Positions 1-8,862 are shown, counted from the first letter of the stretch. The stretch: 64,000 nucleotides of DNA from Mycolicibacterium hassiacum DSM 44199 (GCF_900603025.1 NZ_LR026975.1:1674001-1738000), one strand, 5' to 3'. The notes: generated from the letters alone by a model not told the origin. Numbers and translations: made by a program.

Positions 1-767
1 TCCACCCCGGGGGTGAGCAGGCCCTCCCGCGAGATCGTGGTGTTGGTGGCGATGATGCCCGCCAGCCCCAATTCGACGGCCAGATCCGCGATCTCGTCGA
101 TCTGCTCGTCGGGCAGATCCGGCGCGATCTTCACCAGCACCGGGGTGTCGGTCTGTGCGCACACCGCGGCCAGGATCGGACGCAGCGACTCCACCGCCTG
201 CAGATCCCGCAGCCCGGGCGTGTTCGGGGAACTGACGTTGACCACCAGGTAGGCGGCCAGCGGCGCCAGCAGACGGGCGGATTCGACGTAATCGCGCACC
301 GCCTCCTCGGGCGGAGTGGTCTTGGTCTTGCCGATGTTCACCCCCACCGGCACATCGGGCACGTGCCGGGCCAGCCGCAGCGCCAGTGCGGCGGCGCCGC
401 GGTTGTTGAACCCCATCCGGTTCAGCAGGGCCCGGTCCTCGGGCAGCCGGAACAGTCGCGGCGGCGGGTTGCCCGGCTGCGCCTGCGCGGTGACGGTGCC
501 CACCTCGACGTAGCCGAATCCCAGCGCACCCCAGGTGCGCAGACCCCGGCCGTCCTTGTCGAACCCGGCGGCCAGCCCCAGCGGGGCGGGGAAGTGCACG
601 CCGAACACGGTGCTCGCCAGCACCGGATCCCGGGGCGCCAGCCAGCGCCGCATCGGAGCCCGGGTGACCACCGTCGCGGTGACCGCCCGCAGCAACGCGA
701 ACACCCAGGTGTGAATGCGTTCGGGCGGGAGCAGAAACAGCACCCGGCGCAGGGCACGGTAGATCAC
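1..767 (-). CDS. pyrD: Dihydroorotate dehydrogenase (quinone), partial
   Basis: Class 2 dihydroorotate dehydrogenase, the membrane-associated flavoenzyme that oxidises dihydroorotate to orotate with quinone in pyrimidine synthesis. About 255 N-terminal residues are present; the C-terminus runs off the left edge. Visible motifs are the N-terminal membrane-binding helix, the FMN-site segments AGFDKDG and [15 protein letters not shown], and [12 protein letters not shown]. The GTG start at 767 overlaps the stop of the upstream DUF5703 gene by 4 bp (GTGA), so the two are translationally coupled and form an operon with lppL. The family assignment is secure. Confidence 0.95.
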   Translation of the reverse strand, partial: MIYRALRRVLFLLPPERIHTWVFALLRAVTATVVTRAPMRRWLAPRDPVLASTVFGVHFPAPLGLAAGFDKDGRGLRTWGALGFGYVEVGTVTAQAQPGNPPPRLFRLPEDRALLNRMGFNNRGAAALALRLARHVPDVPVGVNIGKTKTTPPEEAVRDYVESARLLAPLAAYLVVNVSSPNTPGLRDLQAVESLRPILAAVCAQTDTPVLVKIAPDLPDEQIDEIADLAVELGLAGIIATNTTISREGLLTPGV

Positions 768-1021
768 AGCGCGGGCTGCTCCGGTGTTCCGCCCGAGTTC
801 ATCGCCGACTTGCGGCGGCGCAGCAGCACCCGCCGCGACCCGTCGTTGTACAACCGCACCCGGGTCAGCTCCCAACCGCGGTACTCGGCCTCGATCGCCA
901 ACCGCACCGAGGCGCTGATCCGGGTCACATCCGGCGGCAGCCGGAGCGGGAACCACTCATAGTCGTCGGACAGGTCCTGGGTCCAGTCCTGGGGCATCCG
1001 CCCGCGCTGCATCGCGGTCAT
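764..1021 (-). CDS. DUF5703 family small protein
   Basis: 85-residue soluble protein with no signal peptide, rich in Arg and aromatic residues ([37 protein letters not shown]), matching the small actinobacterial DUF5703 family, whose function is unknown. It sits between lppL and pyrD. Its ATG at 1021 overlaps the lppL stop (ATGA) and its own stop overlaps the pyrD GTG, so all three look co-translated. No catalytic motif is visible. Confidence 0.8.
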   Translation of the reverse strand: MTAMQRGRMPQDWTQDLSDDYEWFPLRLPPDVTRISASVRLAIEAEYRGWELTRVRLYNDGSRRVLLRRRKSAMNSGGTPEQPAL

Positions 1022-2106
1022 GGGCGCCCCGCCCGATGTCCCGTCGGGTCCGCCTCGCCGGCAGCCTCGATCACCTGAACACCCGCTCCCGTGCCTGACA
1101 CCACATACAGGGTGCCAGACGACGCGTCGTAGGCCAGGCCGTTCGGCTGCCGCACGGTTCGATAGCGCACCTTCTCCACGGGAATCCCGGTGGCCAGATC
1201 GTAGCCGACAACCGTGTTGGTCGCGGTCTGTGACACCCAGGCCAGGGTCGGCGAACCGGCCAGCCCGTACGGCGCGTCGGGCACCGGATAGCGCTGCCGC
1301 AGCATCAGCGGGTCGGTGGTGTAGACCAGCAGATGCCCGCCGCGGGTGTCGGCCACCAGCACCCGCCCCACCGGGTCCGCCGCCATCGTCGTCGCGCCCT
1401 CGCCGGCGCGCAGCGCCTCCCGCTTGTCGGCCCCGTCCGGCGACAGCGCGGTCACCGACGTCTGCGCGCGATCCAGCACGACGGTGGTATCGCCTTGGGC
1501 GACAAGGTCATCCACCTGGGCGAAACCGGTCACCCGGGCCTCGACGCGGCCGGTGGCACCGATGGGAGCAGCGATCGTCAGCACCGCACCGTCGCCGGTG
1601 CCCAGCACGATTCGCCCGTCCGCGCGGCGGGTGATCGCGGTGAACGCGGTGTCGTTCTCGCCCTCGACGTCGACTTTGGTGACGGTGCGGGTGCCGAGGT
1701 CGACGTCGAAGTATCCGCCCCTGCTCGCCGCGTACAGCCGTCCGGCGCCGTCGCCGGTCAGCGCGGTCGCCGGGCCGGGCAGCGGCAGCGGGGTCGGGGT
1801 GCCGGTGCGGGTGAACACGGTGAGCACCGACTGGTCGGCCGGGCCCGCGCCCAGCACCGCCAGCTGGGCGGTGCCCGCGTCGAACACCGCGTCGGTGGCG
1901 GGTTGGTCCAGGCGCCACACCACACCGGCCGGCCGGCCGGCCGGCGGCGGGGAGTCGGCGGCCTGTGCCGGGGGGATCGTCGGTGGGGCCGAGTCGAACC
2001 CGTCCGAGGAACATCCCGCGGTCGCCAGCAGCAGGGCCCCGGAAAGACAGGCCCCGACACAACCGACCGCGGCGCGGGTCAGGCGGCCCGGTCTGCTCAG
2101 GCGCAT
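1018..2106 (-). CDS. lppL: Lipoprotein LppL, beta-propeller-like
   Basis: Predicted secreted lipoprotein of 362 residues. The start at ATG 2106 gives a classical signal: Arg-rich n-region (MRLSRPGRLTR), hydrophobic core, then a lipobox-like ATAGC with the lipidated Cys near residue 31. An in-frame GTG two codons upstream is an alternative start. The mature part has repeated short beta-strand blades (e.g. GDGAGRLYAASRGG, DPVGRVLVADTRGG, DASSGTLYVVSGTG), typical of a seven-bladed NHL/YncE-like propeller. It lies directly upstream of the DUF5703 gene and pyrD, as in other mycobacteria. The ligand is unknown; the lppL name is by synteny and architecture. Confidence 0.85.
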   Translation of the reverse strand: MRLSRPGRLTRAAVGCVGACLSGALLLATAGCSSDGFDSAPPTIPPAQAADSPPPAGRPAGVVWRLDQPATDAVFDAGTAQLAVLGAGPADQSVLTVFTRTGTPTPLPLPGPATALTGDGAGRLYAASRGGYFDVDLGTRTVTKVDVEGENDTAFTAITRRADGRIVLGTGDGAVLTIAAPIGATGRVEARVTGFAQVDDLVAQGDTTVVLDRAQTSVTALSPDGADKREALRAGEGATTMAADPVGRVLVADTRGGHLLVYTTDPLMLRQRYPVPDAPYGLAGSPTLAWVSQTATNTVVGYDLATGIPVEKVRYRTVRQPNGLAYDASSGTLYVVSGTGAGVQVIEAAGEADPTGHRAGRP

Positions 2107-2223
2107 CGGCACAGGCTGGCTCCCCAGATGAACGGTGTGGTCGAGTCGCCAGTCTAGGCATCGGCGCCGGCCGGCCCGGAGCGCCTCGGCGGGCCGCCAC
2201 GCCGGCGGCGGTAGGGTGCAGAC

Positions 2224-2535
2224 ATGACCCTCGCCGCGCAACCGGACTTGGGCAGTCGGGAGTTCGTCATCGAGGACATCTGGACGGGTCCGCACGCCAG
2301 CGGGTTCGGCCAGGTCGGCGACGGGCGGAGCTTCTCGTTCCACGTCGAGCGTCAGCAGCTGATCGTCGAGGTCTACCGGCCCCGTCTGCGTGGGCCGGTC
2401 CCGCAACCGGAGGATGTGGTGGCCGTCGCCACCCACCGTGTCGCCGACATCGACCTCACCGACGAACGCAGCCTGGCCGCGGCGGTGCGCGACGCGGTCG
2501 CGGCGGCCCGCCCGGTGCCCCGCACCGGCCGCTGA
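2224..2535 (+). CDS. Conserved hypothetical protein (Rv2137c-like)
   Basis: 103-residue cytoplasmic protein without membrane segments or signal peptide, beginning MTLAAQPDLGSREFVIEDIW. The middle is beta-rich (FHVERQQLIVEVYRPR) and the end helical. It occupies the position of Rv2137c, between lppL and uppP, and is divergent from lppL across a 117-bp gap. Codon use is normal for the window. Its function is not known and no catalytic motif is visible. Confidence 0.75.
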   Translation: MTLAAQPDLGSREFVIEDIWTGPHASGFGQVGDGRSFSFHVERQQLIVEVYRPRLRGPVPQPEDVVAVATHRVADIDLTDERSLAAAVRDAVAAARPVPRTGR

Positions 2536-2591
2536 TCGGCCGGTGATCCGCTCACCCAGTAGGGTCGTTGGTCGTGACGGACGTGGCGGCG

Positions 2592-3422
2592 ATGTCGTGG
2601 CTGCAGGTCGTCGTGTTGTCGATCGTGCAGGGGCTGACCGAGTTTCTGCCCATCTCGTCGTCGGGCCATCTGGCGATCACCTCACGGTTGTTCTTCGGTG
2701 ACGACGCCGGCGCCTCGTTCACCGCGGTCACCCAGCTCGGCACCGAGCTCGCGGTGCTGCTGTACTTCGCCCGCGACATCGGCCGGATCGTCAGGGCCTG
2801 GTTCGACGGCCTGCTGGTGCGCGCGCACCGCGGTGTGGACTACTGGCTCGGCTGGTACGTGATCGTGGGCACAATTCCCATCGGAGTGCTCGGCTTGTTG
2901 CTCAAGGACGTCATTCGCACCGGCGCGCGCAACCTGTGGTTGATCGCGACGGCGCTGATCGTGTTCTCGGCGGTCATCGCCGCCGCCGAGCACTTCGGCC
3001 GGCGGGTGCGCAGCATCGAGCAGCTGACCTGGCGTGACAGCATCGTCGTCGGCCTGGCCCAGTGCCTGGCGCTGCTGCCCGGTGTGTCGCGGTCCGGTGC
3101 GACGATCAGCGCCGGCCTGTTCTTGGGCCTGCGGCGCGAGGTGGCCGCCCGGTTCGGGTTCCTGCTGGCCATCCCCGCGGTGTTCGCCTCGGGGCTGTTC
3201 TCGCTGCCCGACGCGTTCCACCCGGTGGGTGAGGGGATGAGTGCCAGCGGCCCGCAACTGCTGGTGGCGACGGTGATCGCGTTCGTCGTCGGGTTCGCCG
3301 CGGTCGCCTGGTTCCTGCGGTTCCTGGTCCGCCACAGCATGTACTGGTTCGTCGGCTACCGGGTGCTGCTCGGGACCGTGGTGCTGGTGTTGCTGGGCGC
3401 CGGGGTGGTGGCGCCGGTATGA
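2592..3422 (+). CDS. uppP: Undecaprenyl-diphosphatase
   Basis: UppP/BacA removes a phosphate from undecaprenyl (decaprenyl) diphosphate, recycling the lipid carrier for peptidoglycan and arabinogalactan synthesis; overproduction is known to give bacitracin resistance. 276 residues with about eight membrane helices and both signature loops: the acidic [14 protein letters not shown] near the N-terminus and [13 protein letters not shown] in the middle. ATG 2592 (MSWLQVV) gives the usual family length; in-frame TTG 2568 and GTG 2574 are upstream alternatives. The stop overlaps the next gene's ATG (ATGA). Confidence 0.95.
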   Translation: MSWLQVVVLSIVQGLTEFLPISSSGHLAITSRLFFGDDAGASFTAVTQLGTELAVLLYFARDIGRIVRAWFDGLLVRAHRGVDYWLGWYVIVGTIPIGVLGLLLKDVIRTGARNLWLIATALIVFSAVIAAAEHFGRRVRSIEQLTWRDSIVVGLAQCLALLPGVSRSGATISAGLFLGLRREVAARFGFLLAIPAVFASGLFSLPDAFHPVGEGMSASGPQLLVATVIAFVVGFAAVAWFLRFLVRHSMYWFVGYRVLLGTVVLVLLGAGVVAPV

Positions 3423-4117
3423 CGGTCATCCTGTTGCGGCACGGGCGGTCGACGTCGAACACCGCCCACACCCTGGCCGGCCGCAGCCCGGGTGTCGACC
3501 TCGACGAACGCGGCCGCCAGCAGGCCGAGGAACTGGTGCGGCGCCTCGAGGGGCTGCCGATCCGCGCCATCGTGCGCTCCCCGCTGCTGCGCTGCGAACG
3601 CACGGTGGCGCCGCTGGCCGCCGCGCTGGGGCTGGAGCCGATCGTCGACGAGCGGATCTCCGAGGTCGACTACGGCTCGTGGACCGGCCGCAAGATCGGT
3701 GAGCTGGTCAAGGAGCCGCTGTGGACGGTGGTGCAGCATCAGCCCAGCGCCGCGGTGTTCCCGGACGGCGAGGGGTTGGCCGCCGTTCAGGCCCGCGCGG
3801 TGGCCGCGGTGCGCGAACACGACCGCCGGCTCGCCGAGGAGCACGGCGGCGACACCCTGTGGCTGGCGTGTACCCACGGCGATGTGATCAAGGCGGTGGT
3901 CGCCGACGCGCTGGGCACGCACCTGGACAGCTTCCAGCGCATCACCGCCGACCCGGCGTCGATGAGCGTGATCCGCTACACCGCCGTCCGCCCGTTCGTG
4001 ATCCACGTCAACCACACCGGTGATCGGCTGACCCCCAGCCTGCTCGCCGAACCCCGGCGCCCGGCCGACGGCGAGGTACCGCCCGACGACGCGGTGGTGG
4101 GCGGTTCCACCGGGTAA
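3419..4117 (+). CDS. Histidine-phosphatase family phosphomutase-like protein
   Basis: 232-residue member of the histidine phosphatase superfamily, of the actinobacterial subgroup annotated as putative phosphomutase (Rv2135c-like). The phosphorylatable His is in LLRHGRS (residues 5-11); a second active-site Arg lies in [12 protein letters not shown], and the distal catalytic His is in ACTHGDVIK. The substrate is not established; several relatives are phosphatases, not mutases. It is coupled to uppP by a 4-bp overlap and followed after 55 bp by the DUF3090 gene. Confidence 0.85.
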   Translation: MTVILLRHGRSTSNTAHTLAGRSPGVDLDERGRQQAEELVRRLEGLPIRAIVRSPLLRCERTVAPLAAALGLEPIVDERISEVDYGSWTGRKIGELVKEPLWTVVQHQPSAAVFPDGEGLAAVQARAVAAVREHDRRLAEEHGGDTLWLACTHGDVIKAVVADALGTHLDSFQRITADPASMSVIRYTAVRPFVIHVNHTGDRLTPSLLAEPRRPADGEVPPDDAVVGGSTG

Positions 4118-4172
4118 CCGGCCCGCACGGATTGCGGTCGGCGCAGCCGGTAACGGTATTTTGGAAGGTGCC

Positions 4173-4760
4173 ATGGCCCGCGCTATTCACGTCTTCCGTT
4201 CACCCGACCGGTTCGTGGCCGGGACGGTTGGGCAGCCCGGCAACCGGACCTTCTACCTGCAGGCCGTCCACGACAAGCGCGTGGTGTCGGTGGTGCTGGA
4301 GAAACAGCAGGTCGCGGTGCTGGCCGACCGAATCAGCGCGTTGCTGGCGGAGATCCACCGCCGGTTCGGCACCCCGATCCCGCCGGAGACCGACGAGGTG
4401 AAGGACCTCAACCCGCTCATCACCCCGATCGACGCCGAATTCCGGGTCGGCACTATGGGACTGGGTTGGGACGCCGAGGCGCAGAACGTTGTGATCGAGT
4501 TGCTTGCGGTGTCCGACACCGAATTCGACGCGTCGGTGGTGCTCGACGACTCCGAGGAGGGCCCGGACGCGGTGCGGGTGTTCCTCACCCCGGACGCGGC
4601 GCGCGAGTTCGCCGCCCGGTCGCAGCGGGTCATCGCGGCCGGCCGCCCGCTCTGTCCGCTGTGTGCCGAACCGCTGGATCCCGAGGGCCACATCTGCGTG
4701 CGCACCAACGGCTACCGGCGTGGCGCGTTCGCCGGTTCCGACGATGACGCCGACTTCTAG
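4173..4760 (+). CDS. DUF3090 family protein
   Basis: 195-residue protein (Rv2134c-like). It is conserved across actinobacteria next to an SCO1664-type gene, but its function is unknown. The C-terminal part carries a small zinc-ribbon-like cluster, CPLCAEPLDPEGHICVRTNG, with Cys-x2-Cys and His-x-Cys. Start chosen at ATG 4173 (MARAIHVF); an in-frame TTG at 4161 would add four residues. The gene overlaps the start of the SCO1664-type gene by 17 bp, so the two are probably coupled. Confidence 0.85.
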   Translation: MARAIHVFRSPDRFVAGTVGQPGNRTFYLQAVHDKRVVSVVLEKQQVAVLADRISALLAEIHRRFGTPIPPETDEVKDLNPLITPIDAEFRVGTMGLGWDAEAQNVVIELLAVSDTEFDASVVLDDSEEGPDAVRVFLTPDAAREFAARSQRVIAAGRPLCPLCAEPLDPEGHICVRTNGYRRGAFAGSDDDADF

Positions 4761-5556
4761 CGATGAGGTGCTGCAGCGCGGCGAGCTGACCGTCATCGGC
4801 CGCATCCGCTCCGCGAGCAACGCCACCTTCCTGTGCGAGGCCCGGCTGGGTGAACGCACCGAGCACTGCGTGTACAAGCCGATCGCCGGTGAGGCGCCGC
4901 TGTGGGACTTCCCCGACGGCACCCTGGCCGGCCGGGAACGCGGCGCCTACCTGGTCTCGGCCGCGCTCGGCTGGAACATCGTGCCCTACACCATCATTCG
5001 CGATGGACCCGCCGGCCCCGGCATGCTGCAGCGCTGGGTGGACCAGCCCGGTGATCAGATGGACGAGGAGCCGTCGTCCGGGCCTGATCTGGTCGACCTG
5101 TGCCCGGCCGGGCAGGTGCCGCCCGGCTATCTGCCGATCCTGCAGGCCTACGACTACGCCGGCGAACGGGTGGTGCTGGTGCATGCCGACGACCCGCGGC
5201 TGCGCCGCCTGGCGGTGTTCGACGTGCTGATCAACAACGCCGACCGCAAGGGCGGTCACATCCTGTGCGGGGTCGACGGCAACGTCTACGGCGTCGACCA
5301 CGGCGTCACCCTGCACGAGCAGGACAAGCTGCGCACCGTGTTGTGGGGGTGGGCCGGCAAACCCATCGACGATCAGACGCTGGAGCAGATCGCCGGTTTG
5401 CGCGACGCCCTCTGTGACGGGCTGGCCGACGCGTTGAGCGAACACATCACCGAGCGGGAGATCGCCGCACTTCGCTCGAGAATCATTGCACTGCTTGAGA
5501 ATCCGGTGATGCCGACACCCGATCGGCCGCGGCCGATCCCGTGGCCGGCGTTCTAG
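4744..5556 (+). CDS. SCO1664 family protein, PI3/4-kinase-like fold
   Basis: 270-residue protein (Rv2133c-like), an invariable partner of the DUF3090 gene. It starts at ATG 4744 inside the end of that gene. An ATP-dependent kinase fold is suggested by VYKPIAGE near residue 35 (nucleotide-binding Lys), a catalytic-loop-like FDVLINNADRKGGH, and VYGVDHG as a metal-binding Asp segment, resembling HipA/PI4K-like enzymes. No substrate is known. The 3' end overlaps the opposite-strand Crp-like gene by 74 bp. Confidence 0.8.
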   Translation: MTPTSSDEVLQRGELTVIGRIRSASNATFLCEARLGERTEHCVYKPIAGEAPLWDFPDGTLAGRERGAYLVSAALGWNIVPYTIIRDGPAGPGMLQRWVDQPGDQMDEEPSSGPDLVDLCPAGQVPPGYLPILQAYDYAGERVVLVHADDPRLRRLAVFDVLINNADRKGGHILCGVDGNVYGVDHGVTLHEQDKLRTVLWGWAGKPIDDQTLEQIAGLRDALCDGLADALSEHITEREIAALRSRIIALLENPVMPTPDRPRPIPWPAF

Positions 5557-6409
5557 CGGCACCCGGGGTGATCAACCACAGCGCCGATGTGGTGCGTGCG
5601 TCCGGTCGCACCGCATAGCCGCGTTCGTAGCGGCGGGGATCATGCTGCGGGGCGTGGCCGGCCGCCGCGAGCCGGCCGGCCCGTTTGGCCAGCAGTTCCG
5701 GCCGCAGGATCACGGTCGTCTTGGCGTCGGTGGCGATCCAGCCCCGGTGGGCGAAGGCGCACATCGCCTTGTTCACGCTCTCCCGGGTCGCCCCCACCAG
5801 CTGGGCGATCTCGCTCTGGGTCAGGTCGTGGCGCACCGTCCAGCCGCGGTCGGAGCGGGAACCGAACCGTTCGGCCAGGTGCAGCAGCTGTTTGGCGACC
5901 CGGCACGGCACATCGTCGAACACCGGGTCCAGCAGGTGCCGGTTCGCGCCGCCCAGCCGTTCGGCCATGTACCGCAGCAGCCCCTCGCCGACATGCGGCC
6001 ACTCGGCGATCCACCCGGCGAGGGCCCGGCTCCCGATCAGCGCCGTGGACACGTCGGTGATCGCGATCGCGGTCGTGGTGCGCGGCGTGTCGGCCAGCGT
6101 CGAGACCGTTCCCAGCACGTCGCCGGCGCCGCGCACGTCGAGCACCCGCTGCCTGCCGTCGCTCGTCCGGCAACAGATCTTGACTTTGCCGCAGAGCACC
6201 AGGTGCAGGCCGTCGGTCGGCTCGCCCTGCCGGTAGAGCGGCTTGCCGCGTCGGGCGTCGACGATCGGCAGCTGTTCGGCGCACCGCGCGAGCGCCACGG
6301 GCGGCAAGCCCTGCAGGAAATCCACCCGGCCGAGAACCTCGGCGAGCACCGGATCCTCGGTGTCCGGGCTGCCGGTCTCGGAAGCGTCGGGCAGCTGTCT
6401 GACGGTCAC
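5483..6409 (-). CDS. Crp/Fnr-family transcriptional regulator, 5' end replaced by IS110
   Basis: Regulator with an N-terminal cyclic-nucleotide-binding-like barrel (from VLGRVDFLQGL to STALI), a dimer helix and a C-terminal Crp-type helix-turn-helix (LTQSEIAQLVGATRESVNKA), followed by an unusual basic tail of about 60 residues. The Glu normally found in the phosphate cassette (FGE) is Thr here (VLGT), although PRTTTA keeps the Arg, so cAMP binding is doubtful. The present GTG start at 6409 is preceded by AAGGATGG, which lies inside the inserted IS110 element. The original first codons are found beyond the element at 7913-7951. The sensor and HTH domains are intact. The 3' end overlaps the SCO1664-type gene. 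Confidence 0.85.
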   Translation of the reverse strand: MTVRQLPDASETGSPDTEDPVLAEVLGRVDFLQGLPPVALARCAEQLPIVDARRGKPLYRQGEPTDGLHLVLCGKVKICCRTSDGRQRVLDVRGAGDVLGTVSTLADTPRTTTAIAITDVSTALIGSRALAGWIAEWPHVGEGLLRYMAERLGGANRHLLDPVFDDVPCRVAKQLLHLAERFGSRSDRGWTVRHDLTQSEIAQLVGATRESVNKAMCAFAHRGWIATDAKTTVILRPELLAKRAGRLAAAGHAPQHDPRRYERGYAVRPDARTTSALWLITPGAARTPATGSAAADRVSASPDSQAVQ

Positions 6410-6411
6410 TA

Positions 6412-6640
6412 GGGCACCATCCTTATTGCGGATGCCTGATGGGTGTTCGTTGAAGGGACTCGGCGGGGGCCGAGGTGACGGCCAGGTGCGGTCGCTCGTA
6501 GAGGGCCAGCATGACACCGCCGCCCTCGGCCCTCCCGGAGTCGCAGACCGGCATCAGGAAGACGCGCCGCAGAGCGCCAGTTAGTGACCGTCCGGTGGTC
6601 GACCCCCTCGCCGCGTCGTCGCTGCCACCTTGAGGAGATT
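6412..6640 (+). ncRNA. Putative IS110 bridge RNA (left-end noncoding region)
   Basis: Noncoding IS left end between the insertion junction and the transposase RBS. It contains hairpin CTCGGC/GCCGAG (6459-6464 with 6469-6474) and stem GAGGGCC/GGCCCTC (6501-6507 with 6528-6534). Candidate guides: CTGATGG (6436-6442) resembles the left target CTGACGG; GAGGTGAC (6472-6479) is the reverse complement of the right junction GTCACCTC; TGCGGTC (6487-6493) equals the right IS end (7904-7910); TAGTGACCGTC (6582-6592) is the exact reverse complement of the left junction 6401-6411. This is inferred by analogy with IS621; RNA ends are unknown. Confidence 0.5.
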
Positions 6641-6642
6641 CG

Positions 6643-7871
6643 TTGTCCGAGGAAACCGCAGAAATCATCTACGTCGGGTTGGACTGGGCTGCCGCCACTC
6701 ATGCCGTGTGCGTGCTGTCCGCAGTGGGAAAGATACTGGCGCAGTTCATGATTGACCATACTGCCGATGGCATCGCCACACTGATTCGCAAACTGTCCAA
6801 GTTCGGCGATCCCGCCGATGTGCACATCGGGATCGAACGACCCAATGGGCGGCTGGTCGACCTGCTGCTCGAAGCCGGCCACCCGGTCATCCCGGTATCC
6901 CCGAACGCCATCAAAACGTGGCGGGACGGCGAAGTCATCTCCGGCGCCAAGTCTGATGCCGGTGACGCCCTGGTGATCGCCGAATACCTGCGCTTGCGCC
7001 ACCATCGACTGCGCCCCGCAGCCCCGTACAGTTCGTCGACCAAGGCGCTGCGCACGGTGGTCCGCACCCGCGACGACGTTGTCGCCATGCGGGTGGCGGC
7101 CACCAACCAACTCAGCGCCCTGCTCGATGATCACTGGCCTGGCGCCAAAGCGATCTTCGCCGACGTCGAATCTCCAATCAGCCTGGCGTTCCTGCGTCGC
7201 TATCCCACCGCGGCCAGCGCCGCTCGACTCGGAGAGAAACGCTTGGCTGCGTCCTTGTCAAGCATTCCTATTCCGGTCGACGACCAGTCAAAGAACTGTT
7301 GACCCGGCTGCGCAGCGCACCCGCAGGCACCACCGATCCCGTCCTGACTATCGCCGTCCGCGACGTCGTGCTGGCCCTCGTCAGCGTCATCGAGGCGCTC
7401 AACAGCGCAGGCAAGGCCCTCGACCGATCCGTCATCGCCCGCCTCGGGGAGCACCCGGACGCCGAGGTCTTCACGTCGCTGCCAAGGTCGGGTCAGATCA
7501 ACGCCGCCCAGGTGCTCGCCGAGTGGGGCGACTCCCGTGCAGCCTACGACGGTCCCGACGCCGTGGCCGCCCTGGCCGGGGTCACTCCCGTCACCAAATC
7601 TTCCGGCAAACAACACGCCGTGCACTTCCGCTGGGCATGCAACAAACGCTTCCGCCGAGCACTGACCACCTTCGCTGACAACAGCCGACACCAAAGCACT
7701 TGGGCAGCCGACATCTACAACCGAGCCCGCGCGCGCGGACACGACCACCCCCACGCCGTGCGAATCCTCGCCCGCGCCTGGATTCGCGTCATCTACCGCT
7801 GCTGGCACGACCAAAGCCCCTACGACCCCGCCCGGCACGGTGCCGTACAAAAACTGCACACCGCAGCATGA
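6643..7871 (+). pseudogene. IS110-family transposase, frameshifted
   Basis: DEDD-type recombinase of about 410 residues split into two frames. The first part (6643-7302) starts at TTG 6643 behind GAGGAG and holds the RuvC-like DEDD residues: D14 in VGLDWA, E65 in IGIERP, D105 and D108 in KSDAGDAL. The second part (to 7871) holds the Tnp20 domain with the catalytic Ser in TKSSGK. The family sequence should read LS-KHSYSGRRPVKELLTRLR; the two halves join only if one base is restored near 7258-7259, so a 1-nt deletion is the simplest explanation. The protein should be inactive unless the frameshift is a sequencing error. Confidence 0.85.
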
Positions 7872-7905
7872 AAACTGCGTAGGGGTTGACTCAGGAAGTG
7901 TCATG

Positions 7906-7951
7906 CGGTCACCTCTCCGTACCCCCGGGTGCGCCCGAGAGCTAGTGACAT
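7906..7951 (-). pseudogene. Displaced 5' end of the Crp-like regulator
   Basis: From ATG 7951 the minus strand reads [15 protein letters not shown] and reaches the shared heptamer at 7906-7912. Continuing in the same frame at 6409 gives VRQLPDASETG of the Crp-like regulator, so this is the original N-terminal coding segment. The ATG has AGGTGG six bases upstream. The remaining 48 bp up to cysQ (7952-7999) would have been the shared divergent promoter region. After insertion this stub runs into the element and stops at a TGA just past the junction. Confidence 0.75.
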
Positions 7952-7999
7952 GGGATTCCACCTGCAGGTCCGGCTAAACCTTCGTGGTCTACTTGGCGC

Positions 8000-8818
8000 G
8001 TGAGCCTGACCGATGCGGCGCTGGCCGCCGCGGTGGCCGAGGAAGCCGGACGACTCCTGCTGGCGATCCGCAACGAGGTGGGTGACGAGTACTTCTACGA
8101 CCCCTATGCGCTCGGCGACGCCGGCGACCGGCGGGCCAACACGTTGATCCTGGACCGGCTGCGCGCCGAACGGCCCGACGACGCGGTGCTGTCCGAGGAG
8201 GCGGTCGACGACCTGTCGCGGATCCGGGCCGACCGGGTCTGGATCGTCGATCCGGTCGACGGTACCCGCGAGTTCTCCATGCCGGGCCGCACCGACTGGG
8301 CCGTGCACATCGCGCTGTGGCAGCGCAATGGCAGCCCCGGGGCGACCCGGTTCCACCTCGACGGGCCGGTCGGCGGCATCACCGACGCCGCGGTGGCGCT
8401 GCCGGCGCGCGGCGAGGTTTACCGCACCGACACCGTCACCGGGCCGCCGCCGCGCCGCGAGGGCCCGATCCTGATCACCGCCAGCGCGAGTCGGCCGCCC
8501 GCCGTGCTGTGGTGGCTGCGCGACCGCCTCGACATCCGCCTGGTGCGCATCGGCTCGGCCGGTGCCAAGGCGATGGCGGTGGTGCGCGGCGACGTCGACG
8601 CCTACATCCACGCCGGTGGCCAGTGGGAGTGGGACTCGGCGGCGCCGGCTGCCGTGGTGGCCGCGGCCGGGCTGCACGCGTCGCGGCTGGACGGGTCGCC
8701 GCTGATCTACAACCGCCCCGACCCGTACCTGCCCGACCTGCTGATGTGCCGCCCCGAGGTGGCCGACGTGCTGCTGGATGGTATTCGTGAGGCGTACTCC
8801 GAGCGGTGGCGGTACTAG
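8000..8818 (+). CDS. cysQ: 3'-phosphoadenosine 5'-phosphate phosphatase (CysQ)
   Basis: Inositol-monophosphatase-fold enzyme that hydrolyses PAP (and related phosphates) to AMP, clearing the by-product of sulfate assimilation and sulfation. 272 residues from GTG 8000. Metal-binding motifs are all present: SEEAVDD (Glu), [12 protein letters not shown] (DPxDGT) and the C-terminal [10 protein letters not shown]. It is followed after 139 bp by mshC, as in M. tuberculosis (Rv2131c-Rv2130c), placing it in a sulfur/thiol neighbourhood. The divergent Crp-like gene originally began 48 bp upstream. Confidence 0.93.
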   Translation: MSLTDAALAAAVAEEAGRLLLAIRNEVGDEYFYDPYALGDAGDRRANTLILDRLRAERPDDAVLSEEAVDDLSRIRADRVWIVDPVDGTREFSMPGRTDWAVHIALWQRNGSPGATRFHLDGPVGGITDAAVALPARGEVYRTDTVTGPPPRREGPILITASASRPPAVLWWLRDRLDIRLVRIGSAGAKAMAVVRGDVDAYIHAGGQWEWDSAAPAAVVAAAGLHASRLDGSPLIYNRPDPYLPDLLMCRPEVADVLLDGIREAYSERWRY

Positions 8819-8862
8819 CGGCGGGAATAGAACCGGGCGGGAGTGACATAGGCAGTGTGATG

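Larger units (their letters stand above)
6410..7912 (+). mobile_element. IS110-family insertion sequence, about 1.5 kb
   Basis: The element carries one frameshifted IS110 transposase, a 230-bp noncoding left end and a 40-bp noncoding right end, with no terminal inverted repeats, as usual for IS110. The boundaries come from the host gene: the 7-mer CGGTCAC occurs at 6403-6409 and again at 7906-7912, exactly 1503 bp apart. Joining the outer flanks across it restores an open N-terminus of the Crp-like regulator. The long left end fits the IS110 group, which encodes its bridge RNA upstream of the transposase. Exact ends are ambiguous by the 7-bp repeat. Confidence 0.85.

Noticed and set aside
7250..7300. 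Programmed frameshift joining the two IS110 transposase halves
   Set aside because: No slippery heptamer or downstream pseudoknot is evident, and IS110 transposases are normally a single frame. A 1-nt deletion explains it better.
6410..7912. Terminal inverted repeats or target duplications of a DDE-type transposon
   Set aside because: No inverted repeats at the ends. The transposase is DEDD IS110 type, and the 7-bp repeat at the junctions probably includes the recombination core, not a staggered-cut duplication.
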